Shown here: positions 25,302 to 33,756 of the stretch, piece after piece | How positions within the stretch are numbered: the stretch's first letter is position 1 | How the letters are laid out: each line of letters starts with the position of its first letter | Assembly: GCF_003054265.1 (NCBI RefSeq) | Contig: NZ_QBKT01000007.1 | Location: 1 to 64,000, forward strand | DNA from: Kordia periserrulae | GTDB taxonomy: Bacteria > Bacteroidota > Bacteroidia > Flavobacteriales > Flavobacteriaceae | Direction: 5' to 3' | DNA length: 64,000 nt | Notes under the pieces: generated by a model | The model's input: only the letters and a program-made list of their open reading frames with translations | Databases searched by the model: none | Told to the model about the DNA's origin: nothing | Made by a program: the position numbers and the translations under genes

Positions 25302-26639
25302 ATGAAAAAAAGACTATTTTCAATAGCTTCATTGATGCTGGTAGGCGTGTTTGCCCAAGCACAAGAAGTTACGTTTGAAGAATACGACCTAGACAACGGT
25401 TTGCATGTAATTCTTCATCAAGATAATACTGCTCCTGTAGTAACCACATCGGTTATGTATGATGTTGGCGGAAAAGATTTAGGAGGCAACAATAATCCTG
25501 AACGTACTGGTTTTGCTCACTTCTTTGAGCATTTACTTTTTGAAGGAACCGAAAATATTGACCGTGGACAATGGTTTAAAATAGTATCTTCTAACGGAGG
25601 AAGCAACAATGCAAATACTTCCAATGACCGAACGTATTATTATGAAGTATTTCCTTCAAACAATTTAGAATTAGGGTTGTGGATGGAATCAGAACGCATG
25701 ATGCATCCTGTTATCAATCAAATTGGTGTGGATACCCAAAGTGAAGTTGTAAAAGAAGAAAAAAGACAACGTTACGACAACCAGCCTTACGGACAATTGT
25801 TGTTTGTAGTGAGCGAAAACATCTTCAAAAAACACCCATATAAACACAAAAACATTGGAGAAATGGAGCATTTGGATGCTGCTACTCTCGATGAATTTAA
25901 AGCATACTTCAAAAAATATTATGTTCCTAATAACGCAACCTTAGTAGTTGCAGGCGACATTAACATCTCGAAGACTAAAAAAATGATTAAAGATTATTTT
26001 GGTCCTATTCCAAGAGGAAAAGATGTAGTGCGCAACTTCCCAAAAGAAGATCCAATTACAGAAGAATTTAAAGTAAAATACGAAGATCCAAACATTCAAA
26101 TTCCTGCAATTATTGCAGCATACAGAACACCTGGATTTACGACAAGAGACGCACGTATTTTGGATATGATTTCTACCTATTTAAGTGGCGGTAAAAGCTC
26201 TAAATTATACAAAAGACTTGTAGACGATAAAAAAATGGCATTGGCTGTACAAGCAGTGAATTTCAGTCAAAAAGACTATGGAACTTATGCGCTTTTTGCA
26301 CTTCCGTTAGGCGACAATACTTTAGAAGATTTGTTAGCTGAAATGGACGATGAAATTAAAATGCTTCAAACAGAATTAATTTCGCAAAGAGATTACGAAA
26401 AACTTCAAAATAAGTTTGAAAACCGATTTGTAAACTCAAACTCTAGTATACAAGGTATTGCAAACTCACTAGCTAGATACAATGTAATGTATGGTGATAC
26501 CAATCTTATCAATACAGAAATTGACATTTACCGCTCTATTACTAGAGAAGAAATTAGAGAAGTTGCAAATAAGTACTTAAAGTCAAATCAACGTTTGCTT
26601 TTAGAATATGTACCTGCTGACAAAACAGAAAAAAAATAA
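25302..26639 (+). CDS. M16 zinc peptidase, catalytic subunit
   Basis: The 445-residue protein has a signal peptide (ending VFAQAQ) and the inverted zinc motif HFFEH at residues 73-77, in HFFEHLLFEGTENI. The downstream Glu ligand is expected ~75 residues later, in EVVKEEKRQRYDNQPYG. It is the M16B type, with one pair of roughly 200-residue halves. The next gene, 10 bp downstream, encodes a partner lacking the zinc motif. Together they resemble heterodimeric periplasmic M16 proteases in which one subunit supplies zinc and the other the Arg/Tyr substrate pocket. Confidence 0.93.
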   Translation: MKKRLFSIASLMLVGVFAQAQEVTFEEYDLDNGLHVILHQDNTAPVVTTSVMYDVGGKDLGGNNNPERTGFAHFFEHLLFEGTENIDRGQWFKIVSSNGGSNNANTSNDRTYYYEVFPSNNLELGLWMESERMMHPVINQIGVDTQSEVVKEEKRQRYDNQPYGQLLFVVSENIFKKHPYKHKNIGEMEHLDAATLDEFKAYFKKYYVPNNATLVVAGDINISKTKKMIKDYFGPIPRGKDVVRNFPKEDPITEEFKVKYEDPNIQIPAIIAAYRTPGFTTRDARILDMISTYLSGGKSSKLYKRLVDDKKMALAVQAVNFSQKDYGTYALFALPLGDNTLEDLLAEMDDEIKMLQTELISQRDYEKLQNKFENRFVNSNSSIQGIANSLARYNVMYGDTNLINTEIDIYRSITREEIREVANKYLKSNQRLLLEYVPADKTEKK

Positions 26640-26649
26640 AAAATTACAG

Positions 26650-28740
26650 ATGAAAACAAAAATAGTTTCACTTCTTGTATTGTTTGTGGCATCACTAACA
26701 ATGCAAGCACAAATAGATAGATCAAAACAACCAAAACCAGGACCTGCACCTAAAGTAAATATCGGAAAGCCTGATACATTTACATTAAAAAATGGATTAA
26801 CAGTGATGGTGGTTGAAAACAATAAATTACCGCGTGTTTCTGCAACTTTACGAATAGACAATCCTCTGATTGTAGAAGGAGAAAAAGCTGGAATGACAGA
26901 CTTGGTAAGTTCCTTATTAGGAAGTGGTTCTATGTCTATTTCTAAAGATGATTTTAATGAAGAAGTTGATTATTTAGGTGCTTCTTTAAATTTCGGTTCG
27001 CAAAGCGCTTTCGCAAGTTCTTTATCGAAATACTTCCCTAGAATCATGGAATTAATGGCAGATGCAGCTTTAAATCCAAATTTTACGCAGGAAGATTTAG
27101 AGAGTGAGCGTGCTAAGATTTTAGAAGGTATCAAATCTGAAAAGAAAAATGTAAGTGCCATTGCTGGAAGAGTGCAATCTGTATTGGCATATGGTCCAAA
27201 TCATCCATATGGTGAATTTGTGACGGAAGAAACGATAAAAAATGTAACACTGGATGACATTAAAGCGTTTCACAACAAATATTTCCGACCAAACAACGCC
27301 TATCTTATCGTAATTGGTGATGTTAAAACCAAAGATGTAAAGAAATTAGTAAAAAAGCTTTTCAAAAACTGGGAACAAGGAACTATCGTTGCTGACACGT
27401 ATGATACAGCTTCAAATCCTACACAAACAGAAATCAACTTTATCAATGCTGACAACGCTGTACAATCAGAATTAAGCGTTCAAAACACGGTGAATTTGAC
27501 AATGAAAGACGAAGATTATTTCCCTGTGTTGATTGCTAACAATATTCTTGGTGGCGGTGGTGAAGCGCGTTTATTTAACAATTTACGTGAAGATAAAAAA
27601 TTCACCTACGGTTCGTATTCAAGTATTGGAAACAATAGAAAAACCATCTCTCGATTCAGTGCAACCGCAAGTGTACGTAATGCAGTTACGGATAGCGCGG
27701 TAGTTGAAATTTTGAAAGAAATCAAAAAAATGACTACAGAATTGGTTTCTGATGAAGAATTGAAAAATGTAAAAGCAAAATATGTAGGTAGATTTGTAAC
27801 AGGAATCGAGCGCCCAAGTACCATTGCAAACTACGCGTTGAACATTATTACAGAAGATTTACCAAAAGATTTCTACGAAACGTATTTGGAAAAAATTGAA
27901 GCTGTTACCAAAGAAGATGTATTGCGTGCAGCAAAAAAATACTTTAAGAAAGATAACTTACGTATTGTCGTAACCGGAAAAGGAAGCGAAGTAATTGACG
28001 GACTCGAAAACATAACGTTTGAAGGGAAAAAAGTGCCTGTAAAATATTATGATCAGTACGGAAATTCGACAAAAAAGCCTGTGTTTAAAAAGCCAATTCC
28101 TGCGGGAGTAACTGCACAAACTGTTGTGAATGATTACATCAAAGCCATTGGTGGAAAAGAAAAATTGATGAGCGTAAACTCGATTGTACAGGAAATGGGA
28201 ACGTCGTTTCAAGGAATGGACATGTCAATGATGATGAAGCGTAAAAGCCCAAATTTATTAATGGTAGATGTGTCTGTTGCTGGAATGGGAAGTGTTAACA
28301 AGCAAGTTTTTGATGGAGAAACAGGATACATTTCAGGACAAGGTCAAAAAATGGACATGCCAGCAGAAATGATTGCTGATATGAAATCTAGAAAAGGGTT
28401 GTTTCCTGAACTTTACTATGAAAGTGATAAAATAACGTTGAAAGGTATTGAATCAGTAGATGGAAAAGATGCGTATGCAGTTGTGATTGAAAAATCGAAT
28501 GGAGAAAAAGTAACCAACTTTTATGATACAAAAACAGGATTAAAAGTAAAAGAAAGTTCTACAGGTAAAGGTCCTGGCGGTCAAGAAATGATACAAGATC
28601 GTTTCTTTAGCGATTATAAAGAAATCGACGGCGTTATGATTCCACACGGAATGGTAATTCCTGCTGCTGGACAGAAATTAGAAATGACTGCTTTATCAAC
28701 TAAAATAAATACACCACTTACGAAAGAAGATTTTCAATAA
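26650..28740 (+). CDS. M16 family partner subunit with C-terminal lipoprotein-carrier-like domain
   Basis: The 696-residue protein has a signal peptide (ending SLTMQAQ). Residues ~35-460 are an M16 pair of domains. At the place of HxxEH it reads DLVSSLLGSGS, so it cannot bind the catalytic zinc. The R-Y segment ARLFNNLREDKKFTYGSYSS is present, which in such pairs binds substrate. Residues ~490-696 form an extra domain (VVNDYIKAIGGKEKLMSVNSIVQEMGTS) like the LolA/outer-membrane-lipoprotein-sorting fold. The frame is open back to 26608, but the ATG at 26650 starts the signal peptide 10 bp after the upstream stop. The two genes form an operon. Confidence 0.9.
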   Translation: MKTKIVSLLVLFVASLTMQAQIDRSKQPKPGPAPKVNIGKPDTFTLKNGLTVMVVENNKLPRVSATLRIDNPLIVEGEKAGMTDLVSSLLGSGSMSISKDDFNEEVDYLGASLNFGSQSAFASSLSKYFPRIMELMADAALNPNFTQEDLESERAKILEGIKSEKKNVSAIAGRVQSVLAYGPNHPYGEFVTEETIKNVTLDDIKAFHNKYFRPNNAYLIVIGDVKTKDVKKLVKKLFKNWEQGTIVADTYDTASNPTQTEINFINADNAVQSELSVQNTVNLTMKDEDYFPVLIANNILGGGGEARLFNNLREDKKFTYGSYSSIGNNRKTISRFSATASVRNAVTDSAVVEILKEIKKMTTELVSDEELKNVKAKYVGRFVTGIERPSTIANYALNIITEDLPKDFYETYLEKIEAVTKEDVLRAAKKYFKKDNLRIVVTGKGSEVIDGLENITFEGKKVPVKYYDQYGNSTKKPVFKKPIPAGVTAQTVVNDYIKAIGGKEKLMSVNSIVQEMGTSFQGMDMSMMMKRKSPNLLMVDVSVAGMGSVNKQVFDGETGYISGQGQKMDMPAEMIADMKSRKGLFPELYYESDKITLKGIESVDGKDAYAVVIEKSNGEKVTNFYDTKTGLKVKESSTGKGPGGQEMIQDRFFSDYKEIDGVMIPHGMVIPAAGQKLEMTALSTKINTPLTKEDFQ

Positions 28741-28765
28741 ATTATATCTTTAAATAATACTTAAC

Positions 28766-28798
28766 AATCGGGAGTAGTTAAATACTCTCGATTTTTTT
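28766..28798 (+). terminator. Terminator after the M16 pair
   Basis: AATCGGGAGTA pairs with TACTCTCGATT (one G-T pair), followed by seven T. Confidence 0.88.
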
Positions 28799-28862
28799 GT
28801 GTTTTAATATTACATTTAATAAATTATTTTTCTTACTTTAATTGAAATTTAAATCACAAATT

Positions 28863-29078
28863 ATGAAATTAGCAAGCATCAAGACTTTACAAATTTTAAG
28901 TAAAAAAGAACAAACACAATTAAATGGAGGAAACATAAATCCACTAGAATCTTGCGAAGCTCAAGCTACAATTTCTGCTTCAATAGATGCTTTTGGCGAA
29001 CACTTTTTTCAAGAGTTTTACGAAATTTATTATCAAATTGCCTATGAGAATTGCATCAATGGAACATGGAATTCATAA
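28863..29078 (+). CDS. GG-leader peptide (LSKKEQ type)
   Basis: A 71-residue peptide beginning MKLASIKTLQILSKKEQTQLNGG, a double-glycine leader like that at 17089-17310. Cleavage would release ~48 residues: acidic, aromatic-rich and with two Cys (NPLESCEAQ; YENCINGTWNS). It has no modification or export gene nearby and no TPR-AraC regulator adjacent. The shared TTCATAAA element is not seen upstream; a TACTTTAA box (28834) could be its -7 region. It ends at a strong bidirectional terminator. Confidence 0.72.
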   Translation: MKLASIKTLQILSKKEQTQLNGGNINPLESCEAQATISASIDAFGEHFFQEFYEIYYQIAYENCINGTWNS

Positions 29079-29095
29079 AACTAATTTCCAATTGA

Positions 29096-29121
29096 AACCA
29101 ACAATTATAAAGTTGTTGGTT
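29096..29121. terminator. Bidirectional terminator
   Basis: A perfect 9-bp stem (AACCAACAA with TTGTTGGTT) is followed by T on the plus strand, and the hairpin overlaps the 3' end of the transporter gene. Confidence 0.88.
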
Positions 29122-29995
29122 TTTTCTTCCTCCTATTCACCAAATACACTCCGACTAAAATTACAATACCTCCAAGTATTTGATAGAAACTTAATGTTTC
29201 TCCTGCCAACACGCCCCAAAATATCGCAACTAACGGCATCGTATAGGTTACGGAAGAAGCAAATACAGGACTCGAAATTTGCACCAATCGATTGTAGATT
29301 ACTTTGGCAATTGCCGTTCCGAAAAGTGACAAAATAGCAACGTATCCTAACGAAACTTGCATTTCTTTGTTTTCTAAAATGGTTCCAAAAAAGCCTGTAG
29401 AAGCCAAAATAATAAGCGCAGGCACAATCAAGAATAAAAAATTACCTGTGACAATAGCTAAGGCGTTTAGATTGTTCAAATGCCTTTTAATCATATTCAC
29501 ATTCAAACCGTAACCAATGGTGGCAAAGGCAATAAAAATACTGTACCAATAATTTTGATTCGGATTAAAATTCGCTCCAGCAAAAATCAAAACCAACGCG
29601 CCAACCAAACCAATCAACACGCCATAAATTTGCAGCTTGGACGTTTTCACACCAAATAATAAAATTCCGAAAATAACTGTATTTAATGGCGTGAGCGAGT
29701 TTAACATACTTGCTACAGCACTATCCAACTGCTCTTGCGCAATGGCAAATAAAAACACTGGAAAAAACGAACCTGCAAGCGCTGTTAAAAAAATCCATTT
29801 CCACTGCTGACGCTCAATCAACTTTATTTTATTTCCGCCTATCGAAAACACGATGATTGCAGTAATGGTCAATCGCAACGCACCCACTTGAATGGAGCTC
29901 AGTCCTTTAATGGCTTGTTCTATTAAGATGAACGAACTTCCCCAAATTAAGGATAATGACGCTAGATAAATCCACTTTAATTTGTCGTGATTCAT
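29105..29995 (-). CDS. EamA/DMT family transporter
   Basis: A 296-residue inner-membrane protein with about ten membrane helices in two EamA halves (e.g. LSLIWGSSFILIEQAIKGLSSIQVGALR in the first; IGYGLNVNMIKRHL then VTYTMPLVAIFWGVLAGE in the second). It ends in a basic cytoplasmic tail. DMT members export amino acids, nucleobases or other small metabolites; the substrate is not predictable. It is a single gene. Confidence 0.93.
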   Translation of the reverse strand: MNHDKLKWIYLASLSLIWGSSFILIEQAIKGLSSIQVGALRLTITAIIVFSIGGNKIKLIERQQWKWIFLTALAGSFFPVFLFAIAQEQLDSAVASMLNSLTPLNTVIFGILLFGVKTSKLQIYGVLIGLVGALVLIFAGANFNPNQNYWYSIFIAFATIGYGLNVNMIKRHLNNLNALAIVTGNFLFLIVPALIILASTGFFGTILENKEMQVSLGYVAILSLFGTAIAKVIYNRLVQISSPVFASSVTYTMPLVAIFWGVLAGETLSFYQILGGIVILVGVYLVNRRKKKPTTL

Positions 29996-30122
29996 GATTT
30001 TTAAATAGAATCATACAAAAGTCTGACAATTATTTCGAATAATTCATTCATATTTGCTTAATTTTGTGATACGCTCATAAGCAAAAATTATATGAGTGAA
30101 TTTTATTTTAAATAGAACAACA

Positions 30123-30626
30123 ATGAAAAAAATACTATTCGTTTTTGCAATGACAATCGCTTTGATAAGCTGCAAAGACAACACACCTAAAACAATTACG
30201 GTTGACACAAATACGAAAACCGTTGAAAAGGAAACTACTAAAGAAGACCTTGCTGCTAACTACAACAAAGCTGAATTTAAAATTGACGGAATGACGTGTG
30301 CAATTGGTTGCGCAAAGCGCATTGAAGGCAAATTAGCCGCTATGGAAGGTGTAAAATCGGCAAAGGTAGATTTCGAACAGAAATTAGCTATGGTCGAATA
30401 CAACGACGCTAAAGTTGATTTTGATGCTTTAACAAGTACCGTTTCAAAAGTTGCTGGCGATTATAAAGTTTCTGACATGAAAAACGTTGAAACATTTTCA
30501 ACCAATGAAGCTAAGAAAGAATGTGCCGCTGATTGCAAAAAAGCGTGCTGCGCTAAAAAAGAAGAAGCTGAAAAAATGGCGTGTGCAAAAGACTGTAAAA
30601 AAGCATGCTGCGCTACAAAAGCGTAA
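30123..30626 (+). CDS. Lipoprotein with heavy-metal (HMA) domain and Cys-rich tail
   Basis: The 167-residue product has a lipoprotein signal (lipobox LISC). The HMA domain at ~50-115 contains GMTCAIGCAKRIEGKLAAMEGV; its metal motif is C-x-x-x-C instead of C-x-x-C. The tail has a repeated Cys block, ECAADCKKACCAKK and ACAKDCKKACCATK, eight Cys in all. It probably binds Cu or a similar soft metal in the periplasm. The ATG at 30123 begins the signal; the frame extends upstream to 30096 without purpose. No metal ATPase gene is adjacent. Confidence 0.88.
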   Translation: MKKILFVFAMTIALISCKDNTPKTITVDTNTKTVEKETTKEDLAANYNKAEFKIDGMTCAIGCAKRIEGKLAAMEGVKSAKVDFEQKLAMVEYNDAKVDFDALTSTVSKVAGDYKVSDMKNVETFSTNEAKKECAADCKKACCAKKEEAEKMACAKDCKKACCATKA

Positions 30627-30649
30627 CTTAGTTTTACATATAAAATATC

Positions 30650-30683
30650 AAAATCCTCAATTGTTATGATTGGGGATTTTTTT
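30650..30683 (+). terminator. Terminator after the HMA lipoprotein gene
   Basis: AATCCTCAAT pairs with ATTGGGGATT (one mismatch), followed by T. Confidence 0.82.
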
Positions 30684-30810
30684 AATTTGGAGATTTGAAA
30701 ATGTGATAATTAAAAGTTATAAAGACATCTCGACTGCGCTCGATGTGACACTAAGTTTCGCAATAAGGAACATCCCAAAAACTAAAAACTCACTCACTAA
30801 CCTACTCAAC

Positions 30811-31330
30811 TACCAAAAGCGAAGCGTATCTTAAATTTAGGTGTTAGCTTTTAGGTGTTAGATATTAGTCAAGTTCTAAAAACAATTTGAAATTCTAATT
30901 AAAAACGCAAAAACCTTAAATCGTTGAATTGAGTGAAGCAAGTCTAAAAGGCGAAGCCAATCTTACATCTAACAGCGAAGCGAGTCCAAAGCGAAGCGTA
31001 TCTTAAATTTAGGTGTTAGCTTTTAGGTGTTAGGTATTAGGTATTAGGTATTAGGTATTAGGTATTAGTCAAGTTCTAAAAACAATTTGAAATTCTAATT
31101 AAAAACGCAAAAACCTTAAATCGTTGAATTGAGTGAAGCAAGTCTAAAAGGCGAAGCCAATCTTACATCTAACAGCGAAGCGAGTCCAAAGCGAAGCGTA
31201 TCTTAAATTTAGGTGTTAGCTTTTAGGTGTTAGGTATTAGTCAAGTTCTAAAAACAATTTGAAATTCTAATTAAAAACGCAAAAACCTTAAATCGTTGAA
31301 TTGAGCGAAGCGAGTCCATAGCGAAGCGAG
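30811..31330. repeat. Three-copy intergenic repeat with heptamer expansion
   Basis: The block starting GCGAAGCGTATCTTAAATTT occurs at 30819, 30991 and 31191. The copies are nearly identical. The 172- and 200-bp spacings differ by four extra copies of a 7-bp unit (GGTATTA), present about five times in the middle copy. Each also has a GCGAAGC-rich end. No ORF of note is inside. The 30684-30810 stretch before it holds a short CTCGACTGCGCTCGA-type repeat and nothing else seen. Confidence 0.93.
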
Positions 31331-31331
31331 T

Positions 31332-31895
31332 CTAGTTCTTCCACTCCAACGATTCAATCAATACGCGAATGTCTTTTTTGATGTAATTTACCGCTGGAAA
31401 GATAGAATCGTAATTTGGTCGCGCGTTGAAATATAGCGAACCTGTTAAAAAGTGATTGATGCTATCCGTAACGTAAAATTGTGCTTGCGAAGCGGCATTT
31501 CCCGATACTTCATACACCATTCCATAGACGTTTTGTTCTGCGTTTTCATACACCGTTGGGTCAATAGCATCTGCTTTTACGGCATGTTCATAGGTGAGTT
31601 TTTGTACATCTTCTAACAATTGATTCAAATTTCCATCAATGGGAATGTACGATAAATGCAACGTTCCATTGAGTGCAGGATATTGCAAATTTATCCAGCA
31701 ATTTTTCTGTGGATCAATAATGGCAAGTTCATTCTTTTCAAAGGCATACGGACAATCGGAAGCGACTTTAGCATATTTTGGCGCAGGATATTCCAAGCGT
31801 AAAAAAGCTTTCGGTTTTGGCAATACTTCGCCGCCACAGGAAATCAATACTACGCTTACAATTAAAAAGAGACTTGTGTATTTTAGGATGTTCAT
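31332..31895 (-). CDS. gldD: Gliding motility lipoprotein GldD
   Basis: A 187-residue lipoprotein (signal MNILKYTSLFLIVSVVLISCGG) matching GldD: PKPKAFLRLEYPAPKY, NCWINLQYPALNGTLHLSYIPI and ENAEQNVYGMVYEVSGNAASQAQFYVTDS. GldD is needed for flavobacterial gliding and type IX secretion. Its ATG overlaps the gldE stop by 4 bp, the standard gldE-gldD order. The intergenic repeat block lies immediately after its stop. Confidence 0.95.
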   Translation of the reverse strand: MNILKYTSLFLIVSVVLISCGGEVLPKPKAFLRLEYPAPKYAKVASDCPYAFEKNELAIIDPQKNCWINLQYPALNGTLHLSYIPIDGNLNQLLEDVQKLTYEHAVKADAIDPTVYENAEQNVYGMVYEVSGNAASQAQFYVTDSINHFLTGSLYFNARPNYDSIFPAVNYIKKDIRVLIESLEWKN

Positions 31896-33196
31896 TCTTT
31901 TAATGTGACTTTAACTTGTTTCAATCGTTTGTTGTCAATTACTTCCACAGTAAACGTATAGTCACCAAAGTTTATTTTATCTTTTACTTTTGGAAAACCT
32001 CTAAAAATTTCCAACACAAAACCTGCAACAGTTTCCGATTCGCCTTTTTGTTCTTCAAATTCAGAGTTGTCTTCCAATCCAATAATTTTGTAGAAATCTT
32101 TCAAGTTTGTTTTTCCATCAAAGACATAATTTTTATCGTCAATTTTGGAATAGTGCACATCTTCATCGTCAAATTCGTCACTAATATCACCAACAATTTC
32201 TTCAATCACATCTTCCAACGACACCAAACCAGAAGTTCCGCCGTATTCGTCGACCACAATTGCCAAGTGAATTTTCTTATCTTGGAACTCGCGCAGCAAA
32301 TCGTCTAACTTTTTATTTTCTGGAACAAAATACGCATTGCGTAAAATTTTCTCCCAACCAAAATCTTTAGTGTCTATATGTGGAATGAGGTCTTTTACGT
32401 ATAAAATCCCCGAAATTTCATCCAAACTATCTTTATACACAGGAATTCGCGAGTAGCCATTTTTGGTAATTTCATTCAATACCGCTTCAAACGACATGCC
32501 TTCTTTTAAGGCAAAAACGTCCATACGTGGGCGCATGACTTGCTTGGTATCTGTATTTCCAAACGATACAATTCCTTGTAGAATTTTTTGTTCTTCTTTC
32601 GTTGTTTCGTCTTCAGACGTCAATTCTAAGGCTTGTGAAAGTTGGTCTACCGAAAGATTGGAACGGCGTTTTCCTAGTTTATTTTGAATCAATCCTGAAA
32701 CAAAACTCATCGGCATACTAATAGGTGCAAAAATTTTATCCAACACATTTAATGGAAACGCCATCATTGCAGAAAACTTGTGCTTATTTCTGCTGGCATA
32801 TACTTTCGGAAGAATTTCACCAAAGAGTAAAATAAAAAAGGTAACTACGCCAATTTCAATGACCAATCGAAGCCATTCTGTGGTGATTCCGCCAAAAAAT
32901 TTATCACTAAAAGACGCAAACAATAATACGGTTGCAATGTTGATAAAATTATTTGCTACTAAAATAGTTCCTAAGAGTTTTCGTGGTTTTCGAAGGAGTT
33001 TTGCTGCCAATCGCTCACTAGCAATTTTCGATGCTGAAGCTTCATTGATTTCTGTTTGCGACAAGGAAAATAAAGCAACTTCCGCACCTGAAATTAAGGC
33101 AGAACAAATTAATAAGACACCAAAAAACACCATCTTAAAAATATCGAGTCCTTCAAAAGACGCTGCAAGAATTAGTAAACTGGGTTCTGGATCCAA
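31892..33196 (-). CDS. gldE: Gliding motility-associated protein GldE
   Basis: The 434-residue membrane protein has an N-terminal DUF21 domain with membrane helices (residues ~15-190; SGAEVALFSLSQTEINEA). A CBS pair follows (~205-330; MRPRMDVFALKEGMSFEAVLNEI, SRIPVYKDSLDEISGILYVKDLI), then a CorC/HlyC-type domain (~350-434). This is the CorB/CorC architecture linked to ion transport, used in gliding bacteria alongside GldD. The start codon is unusual: the frame has no ATG upstream and begins at TTG (33196), giving MDPEPS, similar to other GldE starts. It is 26 bp after ssb and overlaps gldD. Confidence 0.93.
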   Translation of the reverse strand: MDPEPSLLILAASFEGLDIFKMVFFGVLLICSALISGAEVALFSLSQTEINEASASKIASERLAAKLLRKPRKLLGTILVANNFINIATVLLFASFSDKFFGGITTEWLRLVIEIGVVTFFILLFGEILPKVYASRNKHKFSAMMAFPLNVLDKIFAPISMPMSFVSGLIQNKLGKRRSNLSVDQLSQALELTSEDETTKEEQKILQGIVSFGNTDTKQVMRPRMDVFALKEGMSFEAVLNEITKNGYSRIPVYKDSLDEISGILYVKDLIPHIDTKDFGWEKILRNAYFVPENKKLDDLLREFQDKKIHLAIVVDEYGGTSGLVSLEDVIEEIVGDISDEFDDEDVHYSKIDDKNYVFDGKTNLKDFYKIIGLEDNSEFEEQKGESETVAGFVLEIFRGFPKVKDKINFGDYTFTVEVIDNKRLKQVKVTLKE

Positions 33197-33222
33197 AATT
33201 TGAGTGGTTAATTAAACTTCGA

Positions 33223-33714
33223 TTAAAATGGCAAGTCATCATCTTCTTCAACATGCGAAGCTTGTGGCGCTTGCTGTTGTGGTTGCGCTGATGGCTGCGA
33301 CGGTTGTTGCGCAGCTTGTGGATTCGGATTCGAAGCGTTTGCAGGCGTATTTGCCCCAGCATTGGCTTGCGATTCTTGTTTGGTAGACAAAAAGGTAAAA
33401 TCGGTCACTTGAATTTCCGTTGTGTACCGCGTTTGTCCGTCTTCTCCTTGCCACTGTCTGTTTTTCAAACGACCTTCTACATATATTTTATCACCTTTGC
33501 TCAAATATTTTTCACAAATTTCTGCCGCTTTATTTCGTACAACTATATTGTGCCAATCTGTGTTTACCACACGCTCGCCTGTTTGTTTGTTAGTGTACGA
33601 ATCGTTGGTTGCAATCGGAAAACGACCAATGCAGCCGCCACCTTCAAAGTAGTGCATTTTTACCTCATCGCCCAAGTGTCCTATCAACATTACTTTATTT
33701 AGTGTTCCGCTCAT
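33223..33714 (-). CDS. ssb: Single-stranded DNA-binding protein
   Basis: The 163-residue protein has the OB fold at 1-~110 (MSGTLNKVMLIGHLGDEVKMHYFEGGGCIGRFPIATNDSY), a Gln/Pro/Ala-rich linker, and the acidic tip EEDDDLPF, which recruits repair and replication proteins. It sits between mutY and gldE, as in other flavobacteria, suggesting a mutY-ssb-gldE-gldD operon (42-bp gap after mutY). Confidence 0.97.
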   Translation of the reverse strand: MSGTLNKVMLIGHLGDEVKMHYFEGGGCIGRFPIATNDSYTNKQTGERVVNTDWHNIVVRNKAAEICEKYLSKGDKIYVEGRLKNRQWQGEDGQTRYTTEIQVTDFTFLSTKQESQANAGANTPANASNPNPQAAQQPSQPSAQPQQQAPQASHVEEDDDLPF

Positions 33715-33756
33715 GTTGTAAAATTTATGTGTCTAATCAAATGTACTAAAAAACCA

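Noticed and set aside
28783-28863. TTCATAAA element upstream of the peptide at 28863
   Set aside because: The expected position falls in the terminator of the M16 operon and has no match.
30811-31330. Possible CRISPR array or transposon
   Set aside because: Only three long copies, no spacer pattern, no terminal inverted repeats and no transposase.
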